A stretch of 64,000 bases of DNA from Massilia agilis (GTDB lineage Bacteria > Pseudomonadota > Gammaproteobacteria > Burkholderiales > Burkholderiaceae_D), in assembly GCF_024756255.1 (NCBI RefSeq), contig NZ_JANUHB010000006.1:239011-303010 (forward strand), in the 5' to 3' direction. Within the stretch, counting starts at the first letter, position 1, and each line of letters starts with the position of its first letter. The notes below the pieces were generated by a model, which had not been told where the DNA came from, made no database searches, and saw nothing but the letters and a program-made list of their open reading frames with translations. Of the stretch, positions 45,012-54,060 are shown in pieces. Both the position numbers and the translations under genes were made by a program.

Positions 45012-46670
45012 ATGGAAATCAATAAACGTACCATCCTGTGGATCGTGTTCGCCGTCTCCCTGATCGTCCTGTGGAACGATTGGATGGTGTCGAACGGCAA
45101 GCAGTCGATGTTCTCGGCGACGCCGCCGGCCAAGGTCGCCACCACCGCGCCCGCCGCCAAGCCGGCCGGCTCCGACCTGCCGGCCGCGCCGCAGGCGAAC
45201 GCCGTTCCGGGCACGCCGGCCGTGCCGGGCGCAGCAGCGCCGGTGAAGGCCGAGACCATCACCATCACCACCGACGTCTTCAAGGCCGACATCGACACCG
45301 CCGGCGGCGTGATCAAGCGCCTGGAACTGCTCAAGTTCCGCGACCAGCAGGATCCGAACAAGAACCAGGTCCTGTTCAACATTGCCGGCAACAACCTGTA
45401 CGTGGCCCAGACTGGCCTGTTGGGCACCAGCCCGGCCGGCGCGCTGCCGAACCACGACACCGTGTTCACCGCCCGTCCGGGCGCGCGCGCCATCGACGGC
45501 AAGGACCAGGTGCAACTCGTGCTCGACGCCGAGCAGGGCGGCGTGAAGCTGACCAAGACCTTCACCTTCAAGCGCGGCGACTACGTGATCGACATGCGCC
45601 ATGACGTGAGCAACCTGACCCAGGCGCCGGTGAACCCGTCGCTGTACCTGCAGCTGGAGCACGACGGCAACACGCCGGAAGGCAGCTCGTACTTCAACCG
45701 CACCTACATCACCCCGACCCTGTACACGCCGGAAGAGAAGTACCAGAAGCTGTCGTTCGAGAAGATCGAGAAGGGCGATGCCGAGTACGCGAAGAAATCG
45801 ACCAGCGGCTGGATCGGCGTTTCGCAGCACTTCTTCGTGTCCGCGTTCGTCCCGCCTGAAAAGGTGAGCCGCACCATCGCCGCCGAGAAGAAGGGCACCA
45901 ACCTGTACGCGATCAACACGGTGTACCCGCTGGGCATCGTGGCGCCGGGCGCCACCGTCTCGACCGACGTGCGCCTGTACGCCGGCCCGCAAGACGAGAA
46001 GGTGCTGGAGAAAGTGGCTCCGGGCCTGGAGCTGGTCAAGGACTACGGCTGGGCAACCATCATCGCCAAGCCGATCTTCTGGGGCATGGACATGATCCAC
46101 AAGGTCCTGGGCAACTGGGGCTGGACCATCATCGCCTTCACCATCCTGATCAAGCTGCTGTTCTTCCCGCTGTCGGCGGCCGGCTACCGCAGCATGGCCA
46201 AGATGAAGACGCTCACGCCGAAGATGCAGGCGATCCGCGAGCGCTACAAGAACGACCCGGCCAAGATGAACCAGGCCACCATGGAGCTGTACAAGTCCGA
46301 GAAGATCAACCCGCTGGGCGGCTGCCTGCCGATCCTGGTGCAGATGCCGGTGTTCCTGGCGCTGTACTATGTGCTGCAGGCGTCGGTCGAAATGCGCGGC
46401 GCGCCGTGGGTGGGCTGGATCCATGACCTGACCCAGCCGGACCCGTGGTTCATCCTGCCGGTCGTGTACGCGATCTCGATGTTCATCACGCAAAAGCTCA
46501 ACCCGGCCCCGGCCGATCCGGTGCAGGCCAAGATGATGATGTTCATGCCGCTGGCGTTCTCGGTGATGTTCTTCTTCTTCCCGTCCGGCCTGGTGCTGTA
46601 CTGGGTGGTGAACAACATCGTCTCGATCGGCCAGCAGTGGGTGATCACCAAGAAGCTGAACCCGCAATAA
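45012..46670 (+). CDS. yidC: Membrane protein insertase YidC
   Basis: 552 residues. N-terminal signal anchor (RTILWIVFAVSLIVLWNDWM), Pro/Ala-rich linker at about 40-85, large periplasmic beta-sandwich domain (about 90-340), then the five-helix insertase core from about 355: NWGWTIIAFTILIKLLFFPL with the conserved Arg on the next stretch, KINPLGGCLPILVQMPVFLA, and a C-terminal KLNP tail. It inserts and folds inner-membrane proteins with or without SecYEG. Confidence 0.98.
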   Translation: MEINKRTILWIVFAVSLIVLWNDWMVSNGKQSMFSATPPAKVATTAPAAKPAGSDLPAAPQANAVPGTPAVPGAAAPVKAETITITTDVFKADIDTAGGVIKRLELLKFRDQQDPNKNQVLFNIAGNNLYVAQTGLLGTSPAGALPNHDTVFTARPGARAIDGKDQVQLVLDAEQGGVKLTKTFTFKRGDYVIDMRHDVSNLTQAPVNPSLYLQLEHDGNTPEGSSYFNRTYITPTLYTPEEKYQKLSFEKIEKGDAEYAKKSTSGWIGVSQHFFVSAFVPPEKVSRTIAAEKKGTNLYAINTVYPLGIVAPGATVSTDVRLYAGPQDEKVLEKVAPGLELVKDYGWATIIAKPIFWGMDMIHKVLGNWGWTIIAFTILIKLLFFPLSAAGYRSMAKMKTLTPKMQAIRERYKNDPAKMNQATMELYKSEKINPLGGCLPILVQMPVFLALYYVLQASVEMRGAPWVGWIHDLTQPDPWFILPVVYAISMFITQKLNPAPADPVQAKMMMFMPLAFSVMFFFFPSGLVLYWVVNNIVSIGQQWVITKKLNPQ

Positions 46671-46688
46671 GCGAGCGCTTCTCCCAGC

Positions 46689-46724
46689 AAAAAGCCCGTG
46701 CACTTCGCACGGGCTTTTTCTTTT
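46689..46724. terminator. Strong intrinsic terminator between yidC and the convergent opgB-like gene
   Basis: AAAAAGCCCGTGC (46689-46701), loop ACTTC, GCACGGGCTTTTT (46707-46719) then CTTTT. An 8-bp GC-rich stem extended by A:T pairs, with T-tracts on both strands, so it can serve both convergent genes. Confidence 0.95.
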
Positions 46725-46747
46725 GGGGCAGGGTCAGGCGGCCCCGG

Positions 46748-48208
46748 TCAGGACTTCCACAGGCCCAAATAGATATTCGATCGATTGAGCAGGCTCTCGC
46801 GCATCTTCGAGAACCGGTCCGGCTCGGGTTTCTTGTCGTCCGGGCGCAAGCCCCCGATGCCCAGCCCGAGCTGCCTGCCATGCGCGTCGAAGCCGATGAA
46901 TTCGAGCATCGTGGGCAGCAGGTCGAAGTGCACGATCTCTTCGCGGTTCTTGTGCACCGGCTCGGACGAGATGAACTTGTTGAAGATGTAGCGCTCTGGC
47001 AGCGCTTCCAGCCGGTCCGCCACCGGATTCTTGCGCGCCAGGTGGTCGCCCAGGATCACGACGTTCGTATCCGCGAGGTAGCCGCTTTGCTTGATAAAGG
47101 CGACGAAATCGGCGACCGAGCGCGCCGTGCACTGGACCACCCCTTCGAAATGCGGCGCATCCCCGGCATTGCAATGCCGTGACTGGAAGCCGTACGGCTC
47201 GTGTGTATCGACCGTCAGCAGCGTCAGGTTGAACGGCTTGCCGGAGCCGTGCAGCTGGCGCAGCTTGTCCCTGGCATGCGCGAACAGGTCCTCGTCGTAT
47301 AAGCCCCAACCGTTCATGTCGCGCGGGTCGGCGCCGCGCGCGATCCATTCTTCCTTGCCGTACGCCTCTTCGTAGTGATGGCTGCGCAGGAAATTGTCCT
47401 TGCCTGCGAATTTAAGCGAGGCGCCGCCCATGAATACGTTGCGATAGCCGTTCTGCTGGAGCAGGTCGGAGAGGCAGGTCGCGTTGGGCAAGAAGTCGTC
47501 GATCACCTGGCCCTGCGTGTTCACGTCGAACAGGCCGACCCGTTCGAGCGGCACCCCGCACTGGGTCGAGACGAGCGCGGCGATGGTCCAGCCGGTACCC
47601 GGCGCCTGCCGGTAGCGCGCAAAGCTCGTGCCTTCCAGCTTTGTCAGCGGCGAGATGCGGTCCTGGCCGAACAGCGACGGATCGGCATAGGCCGCTTCCA
47701 GGCTCTCGACGTAAATAAGCACCAGGTTCTTGGGATGCACGGCCCGCAGCTGCGCCGACTGCGGTGGCGCATAGTGGCTGCCGAAGTAGTCCTCGCCGAA
47801 GTTCTGGGCGATGTAACGTGCGGCCGATGTGTCCACGAACCAGTAGATGACGGCGGCAGCGAGCAGCACGAGCGGCATCCTGCCGCCGGCGACGGCGCCG
47901 AGCTGCCGTAGTCGCGCGGGCACGCGGGCGCGCACCGCGCCGCGGTGTCCCAGCCGCTCGGCCAGCAATGCGGCCGCGGCGAACACCAGGGGCGCGATCA
48001 CGCACCAGCGCAGGAAGCGTTCGACCAGCACCGGATCGGAGGCCGCCAGTCCCTCGACGCCAAGGCCCGCGTGGTAGGCGATCTGGTCCAGGTCTGGCCG
48101 GCCGAAGTACTTGTTAATCCATAGCCCGAAGCAGATCAGGGCGAAGGCCAGGAAGTAGGTGAGGGCGCGTGCAGTGTGCAGCACGCCGGGCCGGCGCAGT
48201 AAAGACAT
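46748..48208 (-). CDS. OpgB/MdoB-like phosphoglycerol transferase (alkaline-phosphatase superfamily)
   Basis: 486 residues. Three to four membrane helices in the first 130 residues, then a periplasmic sulfatase-like domain. NLVLIYVESLEAAYADPSLF has the metal-binding Glu168, RQAPGTGWTIAALVSTQCGV has the nucleophile Thr208, and VILGDHLARKNPV supplies Asp/His ligands. The GTGWTIAxxVxxQCG pattern is that of MdoB, which transfers glycerophosphate from phosphatidylglycerol to periplasmic glucans. It is shorter than E. coli MdoB (about 760) and lacks the C-terminal soluble part. A related lipid or glycan substrate is possible. Confidence 0.85.
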   Translation of the reverse strand: MSLLRRPGVLHTARALTYFLAFALICFGLWINKYFGRPDLDQIAYHAGLGVEGLAASDPVLVERFLRWCVIAPLVFAAAALLAERLGHRGAVRARVPARLRQLGAVAGGRMPLVLLAAAVIYWFVDTSAARYIAQNFGEDYFGSHYAPPQSAQLRAVHPKNLVLIYVESLEAAYADPSLFGQDRISPLTKLEGTSFARYRQAPGTGWTIAALVSTQCGVPLERVGLFDVNTQGQVIDDFLPNATCLSDLLQQNGYRNVFMGGASLKFAGKDNFLRSHHYEEAYGKEEWIARGADPRDMNGWGLYDEDLFAHARDKLRQLHGSGKPFNLTLLTVDTHEPYGFQSRHCNAGDAPHFEGVVQCTARSVADFVAFIKQSGYLADTNVVILGDHLARKNPVADRLEALPERYIFNKFISSEPVHKNREEIVHFDLLPTMLEFIGFDAHGRQLGLGIGGLRPDDKKPEPDRFSKMRESLLNRSNIYLGLWKS

Positions 48209-48380
48209 GGCTGAGTAAAGTTTGGCAACAGACGCCGATGATTGTCAGCAATGCCAGCGTTAAGAAACGTTAACTGTGCCAAGCGTTTGTAGCGAATTTG
48301 TTAGCGCTATGTAACTGCCGCGAAGGTGCTGATCCCCTTCTGGTGCCACCTCCTTCGGGTAGATAAATTACAATCCCGCT

Positions 48381-49760
48381 ATGAAACTCGACACCTCCCC
48401 CATCGCCGCCATCGCCACCGCCCCAGGACGCGGCGGCATCGGCGTCGTGCGCGCGTCCGGCAAGTCGCTGGCGCCGCTCATCGAAGCCCTCTTCCCCGGC
48501 ACCACGCTCGCGCCGCGCCACGCCACCTACATTCCGTTCAAGTCCGCCAGCGGCGATGTCATCGACCAGGGCATTGCGCTGTACTTCAAGGCGCCGCATT
48601 CATACACCGGCGAGGACGTGCTCGAGCTGCAGGGCCACGGCGGCCCCGTCGTGCTGCAGATGCTGCTGGCGCGTGTGCTCCAAGCGGGTGCGGAATCGGG
48701 CCTGCGCCTTGCCGAACCGGGCGAATTCACGCGCCGGGCTTTCCTCAACGATAAGCTCGACCTCGCCCAGGCCGAGGCTGTGGCCGACCTGATCGACGCC
48801 TCCACCGAGGCGGCGGCCAAGTCCGCCTCGCAATCGCTGTCCGGCGCGTTCTCGCAGGTGGTGCACAAGCTGGTCGACCAGACGATCAACCTGCGCATGC
48901 TGGTCGAAGCCACCCTCGACTTCCCGGAAGAAGAGATCGACTTCCTCGAAAAATCGAATGCGCGCGGCCAGCTGGCCGGGATCATCGAATCGCTGGGCCA
49001 TGTGTTCAAGCAGGCCGCCCAGGGCGCGCTGCTGCGCGAGGGCCTGAACGTGGTGCTGGTGGGGCAGCCTAACGTCGGCAAGTCCTCGCTGCTGAACGCG
49101 CTCGCCGGCGCCGAGGTGGCGATCGTCACCCCGATTGCGGGCACCACGCGCGACAAGGTGAGCGAGACGATCCAGATCGAAGGCATCCCGCTCAACATCA
49201 TCGACACGGCCGGCATCCGCGCGATCGACGAAGGCATCGACGTGGTCGAACGCATCGGCATCGAGCGCACCTGGGGCGAGGTCGGCAAGGCCGACGTGAT
49301 CCTGCACCTGCTTGACGCGAGCAAGGGGCCGACGCGCGAGGACGAGGACATCGTGGCCGCCTTCCCCGAGGGTGTGCCGGTGGTGCGGGTCTGGAACAAG
49401 ATCGACCTGTCTGGCCACAAGGCGACGGTCGAGCAGACGCCGGACGCGACGCACATCTACCTGTCGGCGGCCGAGAAGGCGGGCATCGACCTGCTGCGCG
49501 CGGAACTGCTGCGCATCGCCGGCTGGCAGCAGACGGGTGAATCGCTGTACCTGGCGCGCGAGCGCCACCTGATCGCGCTGCGCGAAGCGCGCACGCACCT
49601 GGACCTGGCGGCCGCCCACGCGGCGCAGGACGATCAGTCGCTCGACCTGTTTGCCGAGGAGCTGCGCCTGGCGCAGGATCAGCTGTCTAGCATCACCGGC
49701 CAGTTCACGCCGGACGATTTGCTCGGGGTGATCTTCAGCCGGTTCTGCATCGGAAAGTAG
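48381..49760 (+). CDS. mnmE: tRNA-5-carboxymethylaminomethyluridine(34) synthesis GTPase MnmE
   Basis: 459 residues. N-terminal folate-binding domain starts DTSPIAAIATAPGRGGIGVV; helical domain; G domain at about 225-380 with G1 GQPNVGKSS, G3 DTAGI, G4 NKID; C-terminal FCIGK with the invariant Cys. With MnmG it modifies U34 of certain tRNAs. The ATG at 48381 is fixed by family alignment but has no ribosome site; TACAAT lies just 6 bases upstream, so the mRNA may be almost leaderless. Confidence 0.97.
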   Translation: MKLDTSPIAAIATAPGRGGIGVVRASGKSLAPLIEALFPGTTLAPRHATYIPFKSASGDVIDQGIALYFKAPHSYTGEDVLELQGHGGPVVLQMLLARVLQAGAESGLRLAEPGEFTRRAFLNDKLDLAQAEAVADLIDASTEAAAKSASQSLSGAFSQVVHKLVDQTINLRMLVEATLDFPEEEIDFLEKSNARGQLAGIIESLGHVFKQAAQGALLREGLNVVLVGQPNVGKSSLLNALAGAEVAIVTPIAGTTRDKVSETIQIEGIPLNIIDTAGIRAIDEGIDVVERIGIERTWGEVGKADVILHLLDASKGPTREDEDIVAAFPEGVPVVRVWNKIDLSGHKATVEQTPDATHIYLSAAEKAGIDLLRAELLRIAGWQQTGESLYLARERHLIALREARTHLDLAAAHAAQDDQSLDLFAEELRLAQDQLSSITGQFTPDDLLGVIFSRFCIGK

Positions 49761-49778
49761 AGTTACTTCCGGGGGCGG

Positions 49779-50300
49779 TTAGCGAAGCGCCGCCTGAGGC
49801 GGTGCTTGCCATGAGCAATTCTGCGAAGCGGCGAGCCCCTTTAGAAAAGCGCGTCGAATCGAGCCTGCAGCGATGGAAGCCGAGACCTGCTTGGAGTAAC
49901 GCTCGGCACCGCTGAGTTTGCGTATCCAGCCTCGGAAAGGAATCAGGCCCTCCGCTGTCCTCTGCACAGCGCCAACCGCTTCGTCCTCAGCGACCTCAGA
50001 ACCCCGCTCGATGAGGGACGGACTGTTTGCGGACGCTGGCGTGTCCAGGTCAGCGCCGAGCACCTCGTCCAACTTATGAATTTCGACGGAGATGGCCTCA
50101 CAATGTTGGTCAACCGGCACAAGGTAGGGGTGCTTTTGCGCGTCAACGAGGACTTCGGGAATCTTTGCGCGCATGACATTGAGGTCGCTCAGCGGAGAGC
50201 TGGCGGCGGCCCCCATGCGCGATGGCGTCTGTGACGCGCAGGCAGACAGTGAAAGGACAAAAGTCAGGGATGAGAACTTTATTATTGAGTTTGTTTTCAT
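49779..50300 (-). CDS. Uncharacterised lipoprotein
   Basis: 173 residues from ATG 50300; the long upstream extension has no support. Signal peptide FSSLTFVLSLSACAS has a lipobox (LSAC) at about residue 21. The mature region includes IPEVLVDAQKHPYLVPVDQH and AISVEIHKLDEVLGADLDTP, followed by a helical region (ALRRAFLKG-like, AAGSIRRAFLKGLAASQNC). This pattern recurs in proteobacterial lipoproteins of unknown function with N-terminal YxxP and C-terminal R-rich helices. Convergent with mnmE. Confidence 0.8.
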   Translation of the reverse strand: MKTNSIIKFSSLTFVLSLSACASQTPSRMGAAASSPLSDLNVMRAKIPEVLVDAQKHPYLVPVDQHCEAISVEIHKLDEVLGADLDTPASANSPSLIERGSEVAEDEAVGAVQRTAEGLIPFRGWIRKLSGAERYSKQVSASIAAGSIRRAFLKGLAASQNCSWQAPPQAALR

Positions 50301-50778
50301 ATTTATCCCGATGATGGCACGCAGCGTGGCGTTCACTTCGCGTCGCTCGTGCAGCTTAGGGTGGGGTTGCTGTCGCTGTATTTGGCACGCAGCGATGATG
50401 CCTGGGAAACAGGCTGCAGCCGTCAGTGGAGAAGGGCCGCATGACCTGGGAAGTTGCGCAACCGGACAGGGGGGCCGGCAATACAACCGAGAGCGCCAAC
50501 TTCAAACTGTGATGAATCGCGATGTGCATTGCGGCCGAACCTTGGGGGCAAATCGCCGCATCAGTTGGCGCGATTCGACACCTGCTGGGCGGCAATTGTT
50601 GCACTTTACGCATCATCCGCACATATGTCTACTGGGAAAATCTCTGTTGTTCGTTACACGGCGTGGGCACAAGTGCCCACCCTATCTCGAAGAAGGTAAC
50701 AGGGTGTGACCGTGGCGTGCCGCGCGCGATGGATGTGCTAGCCTTCCCGCATTCGTCAGACCGACCAGTGGAGCGCCG
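50301..50778. other. Intergenic stretch; half family-A repeat only
   Basis: 478 bases between divergent lipoprotein genes. The only structure seen is GCGTGGGCACAAGTGCCCAC followed by CCTATC at 50661-50686, half of the family A repeat. Open frames on the plus strand run into the DUF1439 gene's upstream region and have no conserved content. Confidence 0.6.
50661..50686. repeat. Half copy of family A REP-like repeat
   Basis: GCGTGGGCAC-AA-GTGCCCACCCTATC matches the right-hand half of the elements at 1657 and 53954 (CGTGGGC...GCCCACCCTACG) with the last bases changed. The full inverted partner is missing. Confidence 0.65.
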
Positions 50779-51339
50779 ATGGGAAACCGCAGATTTTTGT
50801 TGAAGGCAGTGGCTGCCATGACCGCCGCGGCGGCGCTATCGTCCTGCGCTACCTTCGTCGGCCCGCGCCAGGTCGAGGTGCCGCTCTACAAGCTGCAGGC
50901 CGGCCTGGACCGCCGCTTCCCGGTCGATAACCGCATGCTCGAGCTGGTGGACGTGCATCTGTCGCGCCCGCAGCTGGCCATGCTGCCCGAGGCCGACCGC
51001 GTCGGCATTTCGATGGACGCCGAGATCGCGCCGCCGTTCCTCAAGCACGCCTACACCGGCCGCGTGGCGTTTTCCGGCAGGCTGTATGTTGACCCGAACC
51101 GCGGCGCCGTGTTCATGACCGACCCGCGCGTGGACCGCTTTGCGCTGGACGGCGTGGATGCGTCGTCGTCGCGCCAGTTCACCAAGATCGCCAACGTGGT
51201 CATGGACCAGGTCGTGCGCGACGTGCCCGTTTACTCATTCCGGATGGACGACCTGCGCTACGCCGGCGTGCAGTTCGTGCCGACCCGCATCGCCACGACG
51301 AGCGCGGGCCTGGTAGTAACGCTGGAACCCGTGAAGTAG
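50779..51339 (+). CDS. DUF1439 lipoprotein
   Basis: 186 residues. Basic N-terminus, then AVAAMTAAAALSSCATFVGP with lipobox (SSC). The mature domain begins VEVPLYKLQAGLDRRFPVDN and continues with LELVDVHLSRPQLAMLPEAD and GRVAFSGRLYVDPNRGAVFM, which is the DUF1439 pattern (lipocalin/TULIP-like lipoprotein similar to YceB). It is likely anchored to the outer membrane facing the periplasm; the ligand is unknown. A clear ribosome site (GGAGCG) precedes the ATG. Confidence 0.85.
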   Translation: MGNRRFLLKAVAAMTAAAALSSCATFVGPRQVEVPLYKLQAGLDRRFPVDNRMLELVDVHLSRPQLAMLPEADRVGISMDAEIAPPFLKHAYTGRVAFSGRLYVDPNRGAVFMTDPRVDRFALDGVDASSSRQFTKIANVVMDQVVRDVPVYSFRMDDLRYAGVQFVPTRIATTSAGLVVTLEPVK

Positions 51340-51787
51340 TCGGCGGGGCGTCGATCCACGCCTTGATCGCATCAAGCCTGCTGTCCAGCTACTGCCGTGT
51401 GATCTCGCCCATGTCCACATCATCGAGTAGTCATCAAGAGTGGGCAAACTTGAGCGCACGAAGCGTGCGGAACGTGCGCGCCAATTATTAGCAATTCGTT
51501 ATTATTTCCGCGGATCGAATGCGTGCGGGAAGTGCTGCGTGTTGACGTCTGTTGCGTGCTTGCTTCAACGCGACACTGTTGTTAATGACAGCATTGCAGC
51601 GGCGTCGGCTTGAGTGCACACTGAATCAGCTACAACTGCCGTGCGAGCACAGGTGGTGCGGCCACGTCGCTTGAGCTTTCTCATGCCCGCGTTGTTCCAC
51701 TGAAGTAATCTTGCTTTGTCACTTGACGTGTTGCCGGGTAGGGGGTGGACCTTGGAAACGATACAAGAAAGTTTGCCGGACAAGGGT
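51340..51787. other. Intergenic stretch without recognised gene
   Basis: 448 bases. Includes an AT-richer part near 51485-51510. On the minus strand at about 51345-51435 a short frame interrupted by a stop reads like helical protein (DDVDMGEITRQ, stop, LDSRLDAIKAWIDA), possibly a decayed small gene. No RNA gene or repeat seen. Confidence 0.4.
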
Positions 51788-51958
51788 ATGGCTGTCGAAC
51801 CGCCGGTCGATGGCGCTGGCCGTCCGCTTCCGTCGCGCCTGAGCCTGCCCGCCAAGGGCTCGTGCTGGTACTGTGAAAAGCCGCTCGACAGCGTGCGCCG
51901 CTTCTGCGGCAAGACCTGCGCCGCAGCGTTCGACGAAGAAGCCGAGTTCACGCGCTGA
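51788..51958 (+). CDS. Small Cys-rich (zinc-ribbon-like) protein
   Basis: 56 residues from ATG 51788; in-frame TTG 51716 or GTG 51728 would make it longer, but the distal part is the conserved-looking one. The C-terminal half has SCWYCEKPLDSVRRFCGKTC, two Cys pairs (CxxC ... CxxxC) that could bind one zinc ion as a treble-clef finger, followed by AAAFDEEAEFTR. Small proteins of this type are common in Burkholderiales. Function unknown. Confidence 0.6.
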   Translation: MAVEPPVDGAGRPLPSRLSLPAKGSCWYCEKPLDSVRRFCGKTCAAAFDEEAEFTR

Positions 51959-52076
51959 CCGGCACAACCGGGCAGGCGGTCGCTAGCCCGCCAAGGCGGC
52001 CATCGCCCCGGCGCCCTGTCCAGTTCCCTTCCCGCCGCCAACGCGGTGGCAAGCCCCTCCGTTAGGCAGCGTTCCC

Positions 52077-53024
52077 TTATTTGGTAGTAAAGGTCCAGGT
52101 GCGGCTGACCGGCGTGCCATCCACGGTGCCGGTAAAGCTCACGTCGTAGCTCGTGCCCGATGCCAGCTTGGCCAGCGGGACAATGGCCGCGGCCGAGCGC
52201 GGCGTCTCCGGATCGACATCCCTGGTGAGCAGGCGCACATTGAGGTCGGCGCTGGCGCCTTTCGGGCGTACGGTGAAGCTTTGCACGGTCAGCACCGCGT
52301 TGATGTTCGCGTGCACGCTGATCGGGTAGCCCACCTCGTTCACGTTCGGCACCGGGTCCGGCGACTCGTAGTCGCTGAAGAAGTTGGGGGTGACTTGCGT
52401 CTGGCCGCTGAACGGCCACACCACCACGCTGCCTGCGGGGACGCCCGGTCCGTAGCCGTTGTTGGCCGTGAAGTCGGCGGTGAAGTAGCTGTAACCGGCC
52501 GCGGTGGTGGCCGCGCCGGTGCCGATCTCCTTGAACACCGGCTCGAAGATCACGAAGCGGTGGTAGATCGCGGTGATCAGTTCCTCGGCCAGGTAGGCGC
52601 CGTTGGTGCTGGAGGTCGCCGAGATCACCTCGCCGTAGGCGTGGTTGGCGTTGGCGAAGGTGTAGCCGGCGGCCGTCAGGCGGTCGAGCAGGGTGGCGCC
52701 GGTAAAGCCTTGCTTGCCGGGCGTCTGCACGTGCGTGACCGTGTTGTTGGTGCGCTGGTATTCGGAGTGGCCGAGCGCGGCAACGTCGATGATGGCGTTG
52801 CGCGTGAGCGTTGGCATGCCCACTTGCGTGCGGCGGTAGTTGATCCAGTTGCGGCCGTCGGTGGCGATGTCGTTGGTGAGCGCGGGCGCTCCCTGCTCGA
52901 CCGGCAGGGGCGCCGCGCTGGCGGTCGCCGGGCTGCCCGAGCCCCCGCCGCCGCCGCAGGCAACCAGCGCGCTGGCGGTTGCGCACACCGCTACGATAAG
53001 GCGCAAGCGACGCAGTCCGCTCAT
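52077..53024 (-). CDS. CAP/SCP-domain lipoprotein
   Basis: 315 residues from ATG 53024, chosen for its ribosome site (GGGGATCC). Signal peptide ends with the lipobox LVAC followed by a Gly run (CGGGGGSGS). The CAP domain (about 45-190) shows LTRNAIIDVAALGHSEYQ, HVQTPGKQGFTGATLLDRLT, AAGYTFANANHAYGEVIS and AYLAEELITAIYHRFVIFE, close to the SCP pattern (H..Y...N...H....G.......E.....). A beta-rich C-terminal domain follows (Ig-like, DLNVRLLTRDVDPETPRSAA). Surface or periplasmic function unknown. Confidence 0.88.
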   Translation of the reverse strand: MSGLRRLRLIVAVCATASALVACGGGGGSGSPATASAAPLPVEQGAPALTNDIATDGRNWINYRRTQVGMPTLTRNAIIDVAALGHSEYQRTNNTVTHVQTPGKQGFTGATLLDRLTAAGYTFANANHAYGEVISATSSTNGAYLAEELITAIYHRFVIFEPVFKEIGTGAATTAAGYSYFTADFTANNGYGPGVPAGSVVVWPFSGQTQVTPNFFSDYESPDPVPNVNEVGYPISVHANINAVLTVQSFTVRPKGASADLNVRLLTRDVDPETPRSAAAIVPLAKLASGTSYDVSFTGTVDGTPVSRTWTFTTK

Positions 53025-53155
53025 AGGATCCCCATGCAATGCTAGATAAACGAAAGCTTATTCTAGGCGAAATCTGGAATGGATGATTCCCGACAAGTGC
53101 GTAGCGAGTCCCCACGCGGCGGTAGAATAGGCATTTCTTCAATCTTACCCTGACT

Positions 53156-53932
53156 GTGAACACGGAACGCCCACGCCGCCTCGCCCGAGCGAAGTTCGCC
53201 CTGCCAAGCTTTGTCACCCTGCTGTCGATCGCCTGCGGCTTTGCCAGCATCGTCATCTCGGTCGACAACGCGCCGGTGGGCGATCCGCACGAATACCGCC
53301 TGGCGGCCATCCTGCTGGTGCTGGCCGGCGTGTTCGATGCGCTTGACGGCTTCGTGGCGCGCGCCACCAACACGCAGTCCGAATTCGGGGTGCAGCTCGA
53401 CTCGATTGCGGACGTGATGAACTTCGGCTGCGCTCCCGGCCTGCTGCTGTACTGCTACGGCTACGCGCAGATGGCGGCCCAGCATCCGACCCTGGTGCGC
53501 ATGGGCGGGCTGGCGTGCTTCGTGTTCGTGGCCTGCGGCGCGCTGCGGCTGGCGCGCTTCAACATCAGCGTCGGCCGCACCGACCCGCGCTACTTCGTGG
53601 GCATGCCGATCACCGCCGGCGCCGCGTGCGTGGCCTCGGTGGTGGTCGCCTGGCCGGAGCCGCTGGTCACGCCCATGCAGGGCTTCCTGCTGATGGCGCT
53701 CATGATCGCGGTTGGCACGCTGATGGTCTCGACCCTGCGCTTCCCGAGTTCCAAGCAGCCGAAGAACGCAAAGCTGCTGGTCGCCCTGGCGGTGTGCCTG
53801 GTGCTGCTGGCGCTGCTGCGCACGCGCTTCTTTGCCTTGTTCTTCGTGATGTATGTGTCGGCCACGCTGCTGCTCAATATCGCGTGGCATACCGGATGGC
53901 GCGGCATCGCGCCGCCGAAAGTCTACGACTGA
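53156..53932 (+). CDS. pssA: CDP-diacylglycerol--serine O-phosphatidyltransferase
   Basis: 258 residues from GTG 53156. About eight hydrophobic segments. The CDP-alcohol phosphotransferase motif is intact (DALDGFVARATNTQSEFGVQ then LDSIAD): D..DG..AR........G...D...D. SPSSA-type sequence and the phrase DVMNFGCAPGLLLY fit the PssA subfamily that makes phosphatidylserine from CDP-diacylglycerol and serine at the inner membrane, the first step to phosphatidylethanolamine. The decarboxylase gene is not adjacent. Confidence 0.95.
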   Translation: MNTERPRRLARAKFALPSFVTLLSIACGFASIVISVDNAPVGDPHEYRLAAILLVLAGVFDALDGFVARATNTQSEFGVQLDSIADVMNFGCAPGLLLYCYGYAQMAAQHPTLVRMGGLACFVFVACGALRLARFNISVGRTDPRYFVGMPITAGAACVASVVVAWPEPLVTPMQGFLLMALMIAVGTLMVSTLRFPSSKQPKNAKLLVALAVCLVLLALLRTRFFALFFVMYVSATLLLNIAWHTGWRGIAPPKVYD

Positions 53933-53953
53933 CACGTCGTCCAGGCGAACGAC

Positions 53954-54060
53954 CGTAGGGTGGGCAGCTTGACTGCCCACGCGTTCAGCCGCAGTTCGCA
54001 TTGTCGCGGCAGCTCTTCAGATAGTTGAACGCGTGGGCAGGAAGACCTGCCCACCCTACG
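53954..54060. repeat. REPIN-like inverted repeat, family A (copy 3)
   Basis: CGTAGGGTGGGC at the left and GCCCACCCTACG at the right, with internal GCCCACGCGTTCA and TGAACGCGTGGGC forming a second inverted pair; centre variable. It lies between the convergent pssA and FrmR-type genes, and the stop codon of the FrmR-type gene falls inside it. Confidence 0.9.

Noticed and set aside
51345..51435. Possible remnant of a small helical (antitoxin-like) gene on the minus strand
   Set aside because: Only about 30 codons, interrupted by a stop and without start; cannot be separated from chance.
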